NCBI GenBank assembly: GCA_030658975.1 | Contig: JAUSBL010000011.1 | Location: 1 to 64,000 of the forward strand | DNA length: 64,000 bases | Reading direction: 5' to 3' | From: Candidatus Latescibacterota bacterium | Lineage (GTDB): Bacteria; Krumholzibacteriota; Krumholzibacteriia; LZORAL124-64-63 | Shown: positions 50,740 to 61,602 of the stretch, in pieces | Position numbering within the stretch: position 1 is the first letter of the stretch | Layout of the letters: each line of letters starts with the position of its first letter | Program-made: the position numbers and the translations under genes | Notes under the pieces: generated by a model | The model's database searches: none | Told to the model about the DNA's origin: nothing | What the model saw: only the letters and a program-made list of their open reading frames with translations

Positions 50740-51846
50740 GTGCGCCTGCACCGACATCTCGGCCTGATGTACGGCATCCTCGTGGCGCTGATCGTCCTGA
50801 TCGGGGCGTGGTGGGTCTACTACCTGACACGCGAGGGCCACCACTACGAGAGCTACCAGCTCCAGCGCTACCGCACCGACCAGATGCACGCGGTCTACAT
50901 CCTCGAGACGGTGCCCGAGGCGCGGGACGACCCGTCCCACATGCTGGGCCGCGCCTTCCCCCACCTCCATTACCACCGGACCGACAAGGGCTGGGAGGTG
51001 GGCATCGACCCCGACGCGGTCGCCGCGGTCCGGAAGGAAGCCACACGGCGTCGGCGCATGTTCATGACCGAGGGCGTGGTCTTCCTGCTGCTGCTGGCCG
51101 CGGGCACCACCATCCTGACTTTGGCCTCGCGACGGGAGCGCGATTTCAAGCGCGCGCGCGAGCTGTTCCTGGCCGGGGCGACGCACGAGTTCAAAACGCC
51201 GCTGGCGAGCATCCGCCTCTACACCGAGACCCTGCAGCGCCCCGACCTGCCGCCGGACGCCGGCCTGCGCATCCGCGGCGCGATGCTCCAGGACGTCGAG
51301 CGGCTCGAGGCGATGGTCGAGCAGGTCCTTTCGGTGAGCCGCGACGAGGACCATCTGCGCGGCACGCGCGAAACGATCGACCTCGCGGACGTGACCCGCG
51401 ACGTGCTGGAGTCCATGGGGGTCTTCCTCGTGGACCGGGGCGCCCGCCTCGAGGTGGACGTCCCGGACGGGCACCTCGTGACCGGCGACCGCCAGGCGCT
51501 GCGCGTGGCCGTGCGCAACCTCGTCCACAACGCGGTCCACTACAGCCCGCCGCCGGCGCAGGTCTCCGTGACGTTGTACCGGGACGGGAACCGCCACCGG
51601 CTGACCGTGCGCGACCGCGGGCCGGGCATTCCCCGGCGCGAGCAGCGCCGCGTCTTCGAGAGCTTCTACCGGGCCGAGTCCGGCGCCGGCTCCCTGAACG
51701 AGCGGCCGCGCGGCTCGGGGCTCGGCCTGTACCTGGTCCAGCGCAACATCGAGAGCCTGGGCGGTCGCGTGGAACTGGAGAGCGAAGAAGGGCGCGGGGC
51801 GGCGTTCACCCTGGTGCTGCCCGCCTTCGAGGAGGAGTCGCGATGA
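50740..51846 (+). CDS. Sensor histidine kinase
   Basis: 368 residues from GTG 50740 (GCGAGGAG upstream). Two TM spans (LMYGILVALIVLIGAWWVYYL and MTEGVVFLLLLAAGTTILTL) enclose a periplasmic segment of about 75 residues with many Tyr, His and Arg. The cytoplasmic part has the H-box ATHEFKTPLASIRLY (phospho-acceptor His), N-box NLVHNAVHY, G1 RDRGPGIP, F-box FESFYRAE and G2 GSGLGLYLV. All catalytic motifs are intact. It overlaps the response regulator by four bases. Its location divergent from the RiPP-like cassette suggests it may sense envelope stress or the peptide. Confidence 0.95.
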   Translation: MRLHRHLGLMYGILVALIVLIGAWWVYYLTREGHHYESYQLQRYRTDQMHAVYILETVPEARDDPSHMLGRAFPHLHYHRTDKGWEVGIDPDAVAAVRKEATRRRRMFMTEGVVFLLLLAAGTTILTLASRRERDFKRARELFLAGATHEFKTPLASIRLYTETLQRPDLPPDAGLRIRGAMLQDVERLEAMVEQVLSVSRDEDHLRGTRETIDLADVTRDVLESMGVFLVDRGARLEVDVPDGHLVTGDRQALRVAVRNLVHNAVHYSPPPAQVSVTLYRDGNRHRLTVRDRGPGIPRREQRRVFESFYRAESGAGSLNERPRGSGLGLYLVQRNIESLGGRVELESEEGRGAAFTLVLPAFEEESR

Positions 51847-52532
51847 AACGGCGCATCCTGGTGGTGGAGGACGACGAGCATCTGGCCGACGGCATGCGGC
51901 TGAACCTGGAGCTGGAGGGCTACGAGCCGGTCGTGGCCGTTTCGGCGGAGGAGGGGCTGCACTACTGGAAGCGCGGCGGCGTGGACCTCGTGCTGCTGGA
52001 CGTGATGCTGCCCGGCATGGACGGCTTCGCCTTCTGCAGGAAGATCCGCGAGGAGGGCGACCGCGTGCCGGTCCTGTTCCTGACCGCACGGGGCCGCGAC
52101 GACGACCGCGTGCGCGGCCTGGAGATGGGCGGCGACGACTACATCACCAAGCCGTTCAACCTGAGGGAGCTGCTGGCGCGCATCAAGGGCATCTTCCGGC
52201 GCGAGGAGTGGCGCCGCGAGACCACGGCGCCGGACACGCTGGAGATCGGGGACTCGGTCGTCGACCTGCGCTCGCTGACCGTCACCAACCCCCGCGGCGT
52301 CCACGCGCTGAAGGACAAGGAAGCCATGATCCTGCGCGTGCTCGCCGAGAAGGACGGCGAGCCGGTGGCCCGCCGCACGATCCTGGACCGCATCTGGGGC
52401 TACGACGCCTACCCGACCACGCGCACGGTCGACAACTTCATCCTGAACCTGCGCAAGATCATCGAAGCCGATCCCGCCAGCCCGGCGCACATCCTCACCG
52501 TGCACGGCACGGGGTACCGGTTGGCCCGCTAG
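51843..52532 (+). CDS. OmpR-family response regulator
   Basis: 229 residues. The receiver domain has acidic pocket VVEDDEHL, phospho-acceptor Asp in VDLVLLDVMLPGMDG, conserved Thr in LFLTARG and Lys in YITKPFNLREL. The C-terminal winged helix has LKDKEAMILRVLAEKDGEPV ... RTVDNFILNLRKIIEADP and HGTGYRLAR, as in OmpR/PhoB regulators. It starts inside the kinase stop (ATGA). Targets unknown; it could control the divergent peptide genes or the convergent C10 peptidase. Confidence 0.96.
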   Translation: MKRRILVVEDDEHLADGMRLNLELEGYEPVVAVSAEEGLHYWKRGGVDLVLLDVMLPGMDGFAFCRKIREEGDRVPVLFLTARGRDDDRVRGLEMGGDDYITKPFNLRELLARIKGIFRREEWRRETTAPDTLEIGDSVVDLRSLTVTNPRGVHALKDKEAMILRVLAEKDGEPVARRTILDRIWGYDAYPTTRTVDNFILNLRKIIEADPASPAHILTVHGTGYRLAR

Positions 52533-52576
52533 GGCGCTGATGCGACATGGGAGGGACGGCGTTCCGGCCGGGGACT

Positions 52577-54286
52577 TCATCGCACTAAAGCCAGCCTACG
52601 GACGACGAGTGTGGATTCGCCGGACAGGCGCAGTAAGTAGGAACCGCTCGGCGCCGCTCGGCCGTCGTCGGCACGGCCGTCCCAGTGCAGGGCGTGCTCT
52701 CCGGCGGGCATGAGGCCGTCGGCCAGCGTCGCGATCCGGCGGCCGCGGAGGTCGTGCACCGTCGCGACCAGGCGCTGGGCGCGACCGAGCCGCACCGTGG
52801 CCGTCACCGAGGGGTTGCAGGGGTTCGGCTCCAGGCCGGCCAGTTCCAGGCCGGCGGAAGCGGAAGACGGGCCGACCGGGACGGGACCGTACCAGCTCGA
52901 CGCGGGCGCACCCAGTCCCTCGAGCCAGTAGGCGGCCTCCGTCGCGGGCGGATCGTGGTCCGTCCAGCCCGTCGCGGACTCGCAGGGCAGCGGCTCGAAG
53001 GTCAGCCGCAGCCGATCGCCCCCCGGCATTTCCCTCCAGACGTGGAGGCTGCCGACTTCCTCACACGCGCGCACCTGCCAGGCGAGCCGGACCGAGACTC
53101 CTGCGCGCGTCGCCGTGAATTCGTCCAGAACCAGCGGCGTGGTCGTGTCCGGGACGATGCCGCACACGATCTTCTCGGCCGCCGGGTTGGCCGAGGTGAG
53201 GATCGCGTCCAGGGCGAACCAGCCGTTGTCCGCGCCGCCCCAGCCGTAGTTGATGTGGATCAGCGGCACGCCCCCGACTTCCTGCCAGCCGTCGCAAACC
53301 ATGGTGTGGATGGTGCTGGCGTAGAGCAGGGGCAGGCCGGCGTCGAGGTCGGCGCGGATCGTGTCGAACCAGGTCTGATCGCTGAGCCGGAAGCGCGACA
53401 CCTCGCGCACCGTCGTGGCGTAGCGGAATTTCTGGGCCAGCGCCAGGCGCGCCGCGGAGAGCGAGGCGCCGGTGCCGCAGAAGCTGAAGTCGGCGCCGCA
53501 GGCCATGGCCGCCTCGTAGCAGAGTTCCGAGACGGCGTCACGCACCGCCTGCGGATCGCCCGGGACCGCGACGTCGGGCATGGACTCCCAGTCGTAGGGA
53601 TCGGCGTAGTCCGCCCGCAGCGTGTCGCCGGGCGTCGCGCTCCCGCACCGGGTGTCCCCCGCCCACCAGCGCACGGTCGCGCCCCGGCCGCGCGGCGGCC
53701 AGCGGTGGTGGCGCATGACCTGCGCGACGGCCAGCGGCGTGCAGCCCACGAAGGTCTGGGCGCCGTCGCCCTGCGGGCAGTCGTCGTTGTAGGGGGAGCC
53801 CTGCGCCCAGGAGGTGGTGAGCAGGGGCCCGATGCCGACGGTCGCGACCGCCGCCTTCTCGTTCAGCGCGAGCCATGCCGGATGCTCGACCGGTGCGGCG
53901 AAACCCACGCGCGACAGCACGGAGGTGCGATCGGCCAGATCGTCCCTCGCCAGCGCCGCCGCGCCGCCGGTCGCCCCGGCATCGAAATCGCCGTGCTCCG
54001 ACCAGGCCTTGACCGGCGCCAGTTCGCGCCGCGCGGGCACCAGGATCCAGCCCTGCGGCGCCAGGCGGGCGATCCAGCCGATCGTCGCGCCCTCGTGCTC
54101 GAGGGCGACGACATCCTCCACGATGAACCCGGCGTCGGATGCGCCGGCAGCGTCCCGATCCGTCACGATTTCGAGCCAGCGGGTCGCGATCTCCCCCGCC
54201 TCGACGCGGGTCACGGGCGAGGCGGCGTGCGCCGCCGTGCAAATCACGAACGCGGCCAGGATGCAGCATTGCCCGATGCAGTTCAT
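52577..54286 (-). CDS. C10 (streptopain-like) cysteine peptidase with sorting domain
   Basis: 569 residues from ATG 54286 (AAGAGGCC upstream). The signal peptide (CCILAAFVICTAAHAA) and a propeptide of about 125 residues precede the catalytic domain. The Cys is in TFVGCTPLAVAQVMRHHRW, the His in STIHTMVCDGWQEVGG (usually HAVxxDGY), and the structural NYGWGG segment is in INYGWGGADNGWFAL. A long beta stretch and the sorting domain ELAGLEPNPCNPSVTATVRL ... RRLALVR follow; here the NPFNP motif is NPCNP. It is a predicted secreted protease of FCB type, convergent with the response regulator. Confidence 0.9.
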   Translation of the reverse strand: MNCIGQCCILAAFVICTAAHAASPVTRVEAGEIATRWLEIVTDRDAAGASDAGFIVEDVVALEHEGATIGWIARLAPQGWILVPARRELAPVKAWSEHGDFDAGATGGAAALARDDLADRTSVLSRVGFAAPVEHPAWLALNEKAAVATVGIGPLLTTSWAQGSPYNDDCPQGDGAQTFVGCTPLAVAQVMRHHRWPPRGRGATVRWWAGDTRCGSATPGDTLRADYADPYDWESMPDVAVPGDPQAVRDAVSELCYEAAMACGADFSFCGTGASLSAARLALAQKFRYATTVREVSRFRLSDQTWFDTIRADLDAGLPLLYASTIHTMVCDGWQEVGGVPLIHINYGWGGADNGWFALDAILTSANPAAEKIVCGIVPDTTTPLVLDEFTATRAGVSVRLAWQVRACEEVGSLHVWREMPGGDRLRLTFEPLPCESATGWTDHDPPATEAAYWLEGLGAPASSWYGPVPVGPSSASAGLELAGLEPNPCNPSVTATVRLGRAQRLVATVHDLRGRRIATLADGLMPAGEHALHWDGRADDGRAAPSGSYLLRLSGESTLVVRRLALVR

Positions 54287-54504
54287 TTGCGGCCTCTTGT
54301 GATGTATTTACTTGCAACGTCTTGTCCGGCAACGAGCCGGATGCCCGCTGGGCGGGCTGGATGCTCCTGGACTTCCCCCCTTGCAGACCCCGTACCGGGA
54401 CGGCAAGATTCCTGGGGAAATGACTTCTCCATGACACAAATCGAGGACGCGATTCCTAGATTGGGCCGCGACGGCGGCAAACGGGCGATCGGCGAGGAGG
54501 CGAC

Positions 54505-55446
54505 GTGAATCCTGGCGACGGCAGCGACATCATCCGCATCGGCACCCGCGGCAGCGAACTGGCCCTGTGGCAGGCCCACCACGTCCAGGATCTGCTCGGC
54601 GCGCTCGGCGCGCAGACCTCCCTGACGATCATCAAGACGCAGGGCGACCGCATCGACGACGTGCCGCTGTCCCAGCTCGAGGGCAAGGGCTTCTTCACGA
54701 AGGAGCTCGAAGACGCCCAGCTCGACGGGCGCGTCGATCTGGCCGTGCACTCGATGAAGGACCTCGCGACCGGGATGCCGGCGGGCCTGACGCTGGCCGC
54801 TCTGGTCGGCCGCGAAGACCCGCGCGAGGCCCTGCTGGTGCGGCCCGCCTGCGTGGACCGCGACCGCCTCGCCGCCGGCGAGCTGCTCCCGCTGCACCAC
54901 GGCGCGCGCGTCGGCACCAGCGCGGCCCGGCGGCAGGCCCAGCTGCGCGACCTGCGCCCCGACCTCGTGATCGCCGACCTGCGCGGCAACGTGCCCACGC
55001 GCGTGCGCAAACTGCGGGACGGGCAGTACGACGCGATCATGCTGGCGCGCGCCGGCGTGCTGCGCCTGAAGCTCGACCTGGCCGACCTCTGCGTGCTGCC
55101 GCTGGAAGTGGACGACTTCGTGCCCGCGCCCGCGCAGGGCATGCTCGCCCTGCAGTGCCGCGACGAGCCGCGCGTGCGCGACCTCGTGCACCGCCTGCAC
55201 TGCGAGGCCGACGGCCGCGCCGTCGCGGTGGAGCGCTCCCTGCTCGAGCGGCTCGACGGCGGCTGCCAGCTGCCCTTCGGCGTGAACGTGCGCCGGTTCG
55301 CCGAAGGATTCCGGCTGAGCGCCTTCTGGAGCCCGCGCGACGGCCGCGGCGAGCCGCTGCATCTGCGCCTGGACGGACCGGACCCCGAGGCGCTCGGCGA
55401 CGAAGCGCTGCGCAGGATCAGGGCCCGCGAGGGGAAACCGGCATGA
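54505..55446 (+). CDS. hemC: Hydroxymethylbilane synthase (porphobilinogen deaminase)
   Basis: 313 residues from GTG 54505 (GAGGAGGCGAC upstream). Signature segments: IRIGTRGSELALWQAHHVQD, IIKTQGDR, GKGFFTKELEDAQLDG, DLAVHSMKDL, GTSAARRQAQL, LRGNVPTRVRKL, APAQGMLALQCR and the dipyrromethane-cofactor Cys in LDGGCQLPFG. It condenses four porphobilinogens into hydroxymethylbilane. First gene of the heme operon, overlapping hemD by four bases (ATGA). Confidence 0.97.
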   Translation: MNPGDGSDIIRIGTRGSELALWQAHHVQDLLGALGAQTSLTIIKTQGDRIDDVPLSQLEGKGFFTKELEDAQLDGRVDLAVHSMKDLATGMPAGLTLAALVGREDPREALLVRPACVDRDRLAAGELLPLHHGARVGTSAARRQAQLRDLRPDLVIADLRGNVPTRVRKLRDGQYDAIMLARAGVLRLKLDLADLCVLPLEVDDFVPAPAQGMLALQCRDEPRVRDLVHRLHCEADGRAVAVERSLLERLDGGCQLPFGVNVRRFAEGFRLSAFWSPRDGRGEPLHLRLDGPDPEALGDEALRRIRAREGKPA

Positions 55447-56171
55447 GGGCCCCTCCGCGGCGCATCGTCCTGACCCGTGAAGAGTCCCAGAGCCGGGCCT
55501 GGCGGGAGGCCCTGGCGGCCGCCGGCGCCACGGTGCTGGAACTGCCGCTGCTGCGCTACGCCGCCCTGACGCCACCCGCGGGCGTCGATCCCGCCGCTTT
55601 CGACTGGATCCTGTTCACTTCGCCCCAGGGCGTGCACGCCTTCGCGGACACCGGGCTGTCCCCCGGCGGCGCCCGGATCGGCGCCCTCGGCGGTGGTACG
55701 GCCGCCGTCCTGGCCGACCACGGCTGGCGCGACGGTCTGAACGCGCGCTGCCGCGACGGGGCCGAGTTGGCCCGCGCCTTCGTCGCCGCCGGCGCGGCGC
55801 CCGCCCGCGTCCTGCTGCCCGGCCCCGATCGCCGGCTGTCCGAACCTGCCGCCGGCCTGCGCGCCGCCGGCTGCACGGTCGTCGAATGGCCCCTGTACCG
55901 CACCGAAGCGATCCCCGCCGGGGAACTGCCGCGGGACCCCTTCGCAGAGGGCGACCTCGTTTTCTTCGCGAGCCCCTCGGCCGTGGGCGCCTTCGCCGAG
56001 GCCTACGCGCTGCGCCCGCCCTGCGTGGCGATCGGGGAGACGACGGCCGCCGCGGCCCGCGCCGTCGGCTTCGACCCCCTGGTCGCCGACGCGCCCGACC
56101 TGTCAGCCATGGCCCGGGCCTGCGGCCTGGGCTCCGTCACGGACCCTTCATTCCGGGAGATGCCGTCATGA
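55443..56171 (+). CDS. hemD: Uroporphyrinogen-III synthase
   Basis: 242 residues. As usual for this weakly conserved enzyme, only scattered features are seen: IVLTREESQSRAWREAL, WILFTSPQGVHAFAD, RVLLPGPDRRLSEPAAGLRA, VVEWPLYRTEAIPAG, DLVFFASPSAVGAFAE and PPCVAIGETTAAAARAVGF. The position between hemC and hemB, with 4-nt overlaps on both sides, confirms the call. It closes hydroxymethylbilane to uroporphyrinogen III. Confidence 0.93.
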   Translation: MRAPPRRIVLTREESQSRAWREALAAAGATVLELPLLRYAALTPPAGVDPAAFDWILFTSPQGVHAFADTGLSPGGARIGALGGGTAAVLADHGWRDGLNARCRDGAELARAFVAAGAAPARVLLPGPDRRLSEPAAGLRAAGCTVVEWPLYRTEAIPAGELPRDPFAEGDLVFFASPSAVGAFAEAYALRPPCVAIGETTAAAARAVGFDPLVADAPDLSAMARACGLGSVTDPSFREMPS

Positions 56172-57138
56172 ACCTGCTGCACCGCCCCCGCCGCCTGCGC
56201 ACGACGCCGCTGATGCGGGAGCTCGTCGCCGAGACCGACATCGCGGCCCGCCACCTGATCACCCCGCACTTCGTGGTCGAGGGCCGCGGGCACGTCGACG
56301 AGATCGCGAGCATGCCCGGCGTCACGCACGTCTCGGTCGACAAGCTCGTGGAGGAGGTCGCCGCCGACGTCGAGCTCGGCCTGCGCACGCACCTGCTGTT
56401 CGGCATCCCCGAGCACAAGGACGACCACGGCACCGCGGCCGTGGCCGGGGACGGCCTGGTGCCGCAGGCCCTGAAGGCCCTGCGCGACCGCTTCGGCCGC
56501 GACGTCGTGCTGGTGACCGACGTCTGCCTGTGCGCCTACACGAGCCACGGCCACTGCGGCTTCCTCGAGGACGGCGTCGTGGTCAACGACGCCAGCGCCG
56601 GCCAGCTGGCGCGCATGGCCCTGGCCCACGCGCAGGCGGGCGCCGACATCGTCAGCCCGAGCGACATGATGGACGGCCGCGTCGGCGCCATCCGCGACCT
56701 GCTGGACGACGAGGGCTTCGTCAACACCTCGATCCTGGCCTACTCGGCCAAGTTCGCCAGCGCGTACTACGGCCCCTTCCGCGACGCCTGCGACAGCGCG
56801 CCGCGCGGCGACCGCAAGACCTACCAGATGGACTCGCGCAACGGCCGCGAAGCCCTGCTCGAGGCGCTGCTGGACATGGAGGAGGGCGCCGACATGGTCA
56901 TGGTCAAGCCGGCGCTGGCCTACCTGGACATCGTGCGGCGCGTGCGCGAGCAGGCGCTCTGCCCCGTGGTCTGCTACAACGTCAGCGGCGAGTACTCGAT
57001 GGTGAAGGCCGCCGTGAAGGCCGGATTCGCCGACGAGCGCGCCGTGGTCATGGAGAACCTGCTGGGCATGCGCCGCGCGGGCGCCGACCTCGTCATCACC
57101 TACCACGGCCGCGACGCCCTGCGCGGGGGGTGGATCCG

Positions 57139-57142
<4 letters not shown>
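56168..57142 (+). CDS. hemB: Delta-aminolevulinic acid dehydratase (porphobilinogen synthase)
   Basis: 324 residues. Zinc-binding cysteines are in DVCLCAYTSHGHCG, the Schiff-base lysines in LAYSAKFASAYYGPFR and MVKPALAYLDI, and MDSRNGREALLEALLDMEEG is the conserved Arg/Mg region. The cysteine-rich site marks the Zn-dependent type. It joins two 5-aminolevulinates into porphobilinogen. Overlaps hemD and hemL by four bases. Confidence 0.97.
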
Positions 57143-58422
<1,280 letters not shown>

Positions 58423-59216
58423 ACTGCGGTCGCGGCGACCGCGGACCGCGTCGAACCGGCGCGGCCGTGGCAGCCGAGGCAGAGACCGTCGGGCCCGTCG
58501 AGCGCGACCAGCAGGTCGGCGTTCCCGCCCGCGAGGCGGTGGCAGGTCTGGCACTCGATGCGGCCGTCGAAGAGTTCGAGCCGCGCGTCGATGCGCGGCT
58601 TGACAGGATAACCGCCGCCGCCGCCGGGGCGCGCGGCGACGCCGTAGGGATGGCTGGCGTGCTCGGCGAAGCGCGGAGCCGTGTCGGCGAGACGCTGCGC
58701 GGCGGCATCGCCCCCGGCGTCGCCGTGGCAGAGCAGGCAGCTCTGCGACGGCGTCAGGCCGGCGAGCCGGGACGCGTCGTCGTGGTAGACGGCGGCCGCG
58801 GCGCGGTGCCCATCCCCCAGAGCCGCCAGATCGACGCCGGGTGCGTGGCAGGACCGGCAGAGGGCGCGCGCCGCCGCGTCGCCGTGCGCGAAGCGGAAGA
58901 CGACGGCGCCGGCGCGGATCTCCTGCGGGGCGTGGAAGGCGTGGCAATCGAGGCAGCCCCGCCCGGAGCCGGCGTGGAACGCCGAGGCAGGCGCATCGCC
59001 GCGCGCCGCGCCCGGGTGGCAGATGCGGCAGGCGCCGTCGCCGATACCCTGCGCACCGGTCGCCGCGTTGCCGCCGCCGTGGCAGCGGTCGCAGGCGACC
59101 TGTTCATGGGCGGTCGTCGCCGCGACCGGACCTCCCGTGACGAGCGCCGCCAGGAGCACCATGACCGGGGCCAGGCACCACCACGAATTGTCTGAACAGT
59201 CGGATAATTTACGCAT

Positions 59217-59403
59217 GGTGCGACATATATCGACATATCAAAAATACCACTTGAGGGGAAATTTCAACCGGCTGGTTATAACGATACTCATGATCGGTAC
59301 GTTGGAAAAAAAACGGGAAATCTCCAGGTTACGCACTATATACTAGGGAGTCCTGGGGGATTCCCCGCCGACACGGGAACTTGCGACGGGATCAGGTCAT
59401 CCG
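59217..59403. other. Low-GC divergent promoter region
   Basis: AT-rich spacer between the cytochrome gene (minus) and the barrel gene (plus), with several TATA-like stretches (tatatcgacatatc near 59224; tatatact at 59337-59344). No -35 box is convincing. A run of eight A lies at 59306-59313. Confidence 0.45.
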
Positions 59404-61566
59404 GTGCATTTCGATAAGTCAGCAAACGTTATCGCCGGGATCTTCTCGTTCCTGGTTCTCGCCGCCGGCGCCGCGCACGCGCTCGACGGCCAGATCGACG
59501 TCCAGGGCAACCGGCAGGAAGGCCGGTCCGGCGGCGAGGCGTACCGCACCAGCATCCTCTACCTCGACGACTCCTACGAACAGGTCTACCGCTTCACGCC
59601 CGGACTCGCCGGCCGACTCCAGTTCCGCAACCGCCGCGAGGACCTGACCAGCCGCTTCGGCGGCATCTCCAGCGATCTCTCGAACGTCCTGAACCAACCC
59701 ACCGCGTCGTTGACGTACCGCGGCGGCAACCTGCGGGCCCTGCTCTCGGCGGGCGCCTTCCGCAAGACCTGGAGCGGCGCCGGATTGGACGGGTACCGCG
59801 ACGAGCGGCTGGACTGGGGGGCCAACGTGCGCGGCGTTCCCGATTGGGGAGACTGGTACGCGCGTTACCAGGACACCGCCTCCTGGCGGCGCGAGGCGCC
59901 CCTGCCGGAGATCGAGACCCGCGACCGCCAGCTGAGCGCCGGCGTCGAACGATCGTGGCGGCGCTACGGCGACCTGCGCTACGGCTACACGCGCAGCGAC
60001 AACCGCTCGGTGAACGACGGCAACCGCCGCCTCTACACCAGCCACAATCTCCAGTACCGCAAGTCCGGGCAACTGGACGCCGGCCGGGTCCGCTACGCGC
60101 TGGATGCGCGCAGCCGGTTCCTGCACCAGACCATCGAGCTCGGCGGGGAGCGGCGGTCGCTGCTGGTGCCGCTGTCGATCGGCTACGTCCTGGACGACAC
60201 GCCCGAGAACCTGGACCCCCTGGAGCCGGCGCCGACGCCGCTGCCTGCACTGGCCGACCTGGACCGGGACCAGCCGGCCGGTCTGGACATCGGCGACGAG
60301 CAGAGCATCGTGCGCGAGTACGGCGGCGACTACCGCAACCTCGTGGTGGATTTCGGCGAAACGACGATGATGAACCAGGCTGTGCTCTACGTCGCCGACG
60401 TCGTGCGCTTCCCCGCGTTCCTGCAGTGGCGCGTCTTCGTGAACGACGACTCCGAAGGAGTCGCCTGGACCGAACTCGCCCCCGGCGCGGCGAACGTCGC
60501 CTACCACGACTGGGGCAACGGCCGCCAGGGCTGGACCGTCGAGTTCGCGGGCGGCGTCGCCGCCCGGCGCCTCAAGCTGGTCGACGTCAAGACCGGCCCC
60601 ACCGAAGCCGTGATCGCGCTGACGGAGCTGGAGGTCGAAGGGCCGGCCACCGGGCCCGCCGGCGCGACCACGACGGACGTCGCGCGGTACCAGTTCAACG
60701 GCAGCCTCGAGTACGACGTCCGCCGGGACCTCACCCTGGCCTACGACGCCAGCTTCGACGAGCGTGACTACGAGGACGGATCGCGCGACCTCAGCGGCAG
60801 CAGTCACCGCGCCGGCGCGACCTGGCGCCGCGACGCCTGGATCGCGGGCGGCGCCTACCACGTCAACCGCCTCGATAGCCCGTCGCGCAGCAGCACCGAC
60901 GTGGAGGGCTACACCCTGTCGTTGTCCCGCCGCGACGGCCCGCGCCTCTGGAGCCGCCTCGGCTGGTCGCGCCTGGTGGACCGCAGCCGCGACCTGGACA
61001 AGGCCACCGAGAACGCCTCGCTGGACGTCGCCTGGCGGCCGGCGCCGGCCCTGAGCCTGCAGCAGCAGATCAGCCACGCCCGCCTCGACGACTACGCCAC
61101 CGCGAACGACTCGCGCTCGTGGACCGTCGCGACGACCGTCACGTGTTCCCCGAAGCCGCGCCTGAACCTGAACCTGCGCCGCGTGAACCGCTGGGTGAGC
61201 ACGGTGGCGGGTGCGGGCTTCGAACCCTTCAACGACACGCAGCTCGACGTCGGCTGGCAAATCCTCCCCCTGCTCGCGGTGAACAGCCTCGCCCGCTACG
61301 AGCAGCGCCGCCGGGACGACTGGATGCTGCGGCACTACCTGACCTGGAGCCCGCTGCCGGGCGGCAGCGTCAGCCTGCAGGTTTCGCTCAGCGACCAGCA
61401 GGACACGCGCACCGACACCCACCAGCAGGGCGCCTCCCTGCAGGCGGTGTGGCGCGCACGCCCCCGCCTCACGCTCGAAGGCGGCCTCGAGGTCCAGGAG
61501 TACGAGCGCGACGGCGAGCGGAACTCGCCCTTCAACACCAATTTCAGGGTTCACTGGAGCTTCTGA
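59404..61566 (+). CDS. Large outer-membrane beta-barrel protein with internal discoidin-like domain
   Basis: 720 residues from GTG 59404. The signal peptide is VIAGIFSFLVLAAGAAHA. From about 25 to 300 and 420 to 720 it has repeating amphipathic strands rich in Arg, Asp, Tyr and Trp (RYQDTASWRREAPLPEIETR, GYTLSLSRRDGPRLWSRLGW, LSLQQQISHARLDDYATAND) and ends ...NFRVHWSF with a terminal Phe, the usual outer-membrane insertion signal. Residues 300-415 (IVREYGGDYRNLVVDFGETT ... LQWRVFVNDD ... ARRLKLVDVKTG) resemble a discoidin/F5-8-type beta-sandwich placed in a periplasmic or loop position. The size is like MtrB-type porins. First gene of a set with two lipoprotein/envelope genes and a SurA-like chaperone. 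Confidence 0.85.
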   Translation: MHFDKSANVIAGIFSFLVLAAGAAHALDGQIDVQGNRQEGRSGGEAYRTSILYLDDSYEQVYRFTPGLAGRLQFRNRREDLTSRFGGISSDLSNVLNQPTASLTYRGGNLRALLSAGAFRKTWSGAGLDGYRDERLDWGANVRGVPDWGDWYARYQDTASWRREAPLPEIETRDRQLSAGVERSWRRYGDLRYGYTRSDNRSVNDGNRRLYTSHNLQYRKSGQLDAGRVRYALDARSRFLHQTIELGGERRSLLVPLSIGYVLDDTPENLDPLEPAPTPLPALADLDRDQPAGLDIGDEQSIVREYGGDYRNLVVDFGETTMMNQAVLYVADVVRFPAFLQWRVFVNDDSEGVAWTELAPGAANVAYHDWGNGRQGWTVEFAGGVAARRLKLVDVKTGPTEAVIALTELEVEGPATGPAGATTTDVARYQFNGSLEYDVRRDLTLAYDASFDERDYEDGSRDLSGSSHRAGATWRRDAWIAGGAYHVNRLDSPSRSSTDVEGYTLSLSRRDGPRLWSRLGWSRLVDRSRDLDKATENASLDVAWRPAPALSLQQQISHARLDDYATANDSRSWTVATTVTCSPKPRLNLNLRRVNRWVSTVAGAGFEPFNDTQLDVGWQILPLLAVNSLARYEQRRRDDWMLRHYLTWSPLPGGSVSLQVSLSDQQDTRTDTHQQGASLQAVWRARPRLTLEGGLEVQEYERDGERNSPFNTNFRVHWSF

Positions 61567-61602
61567 GACGCGGCCGCCGCCGGCCGCCACGATGGGAGAC
61601 GG

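Noticed and set aside
58423-59195. Plus-strand frame running on from hemL over the cytochrome gene
   Set aside because: Lies antisense to seven CxxCH motifs; Arg/Ala-rich shadow without a domain.
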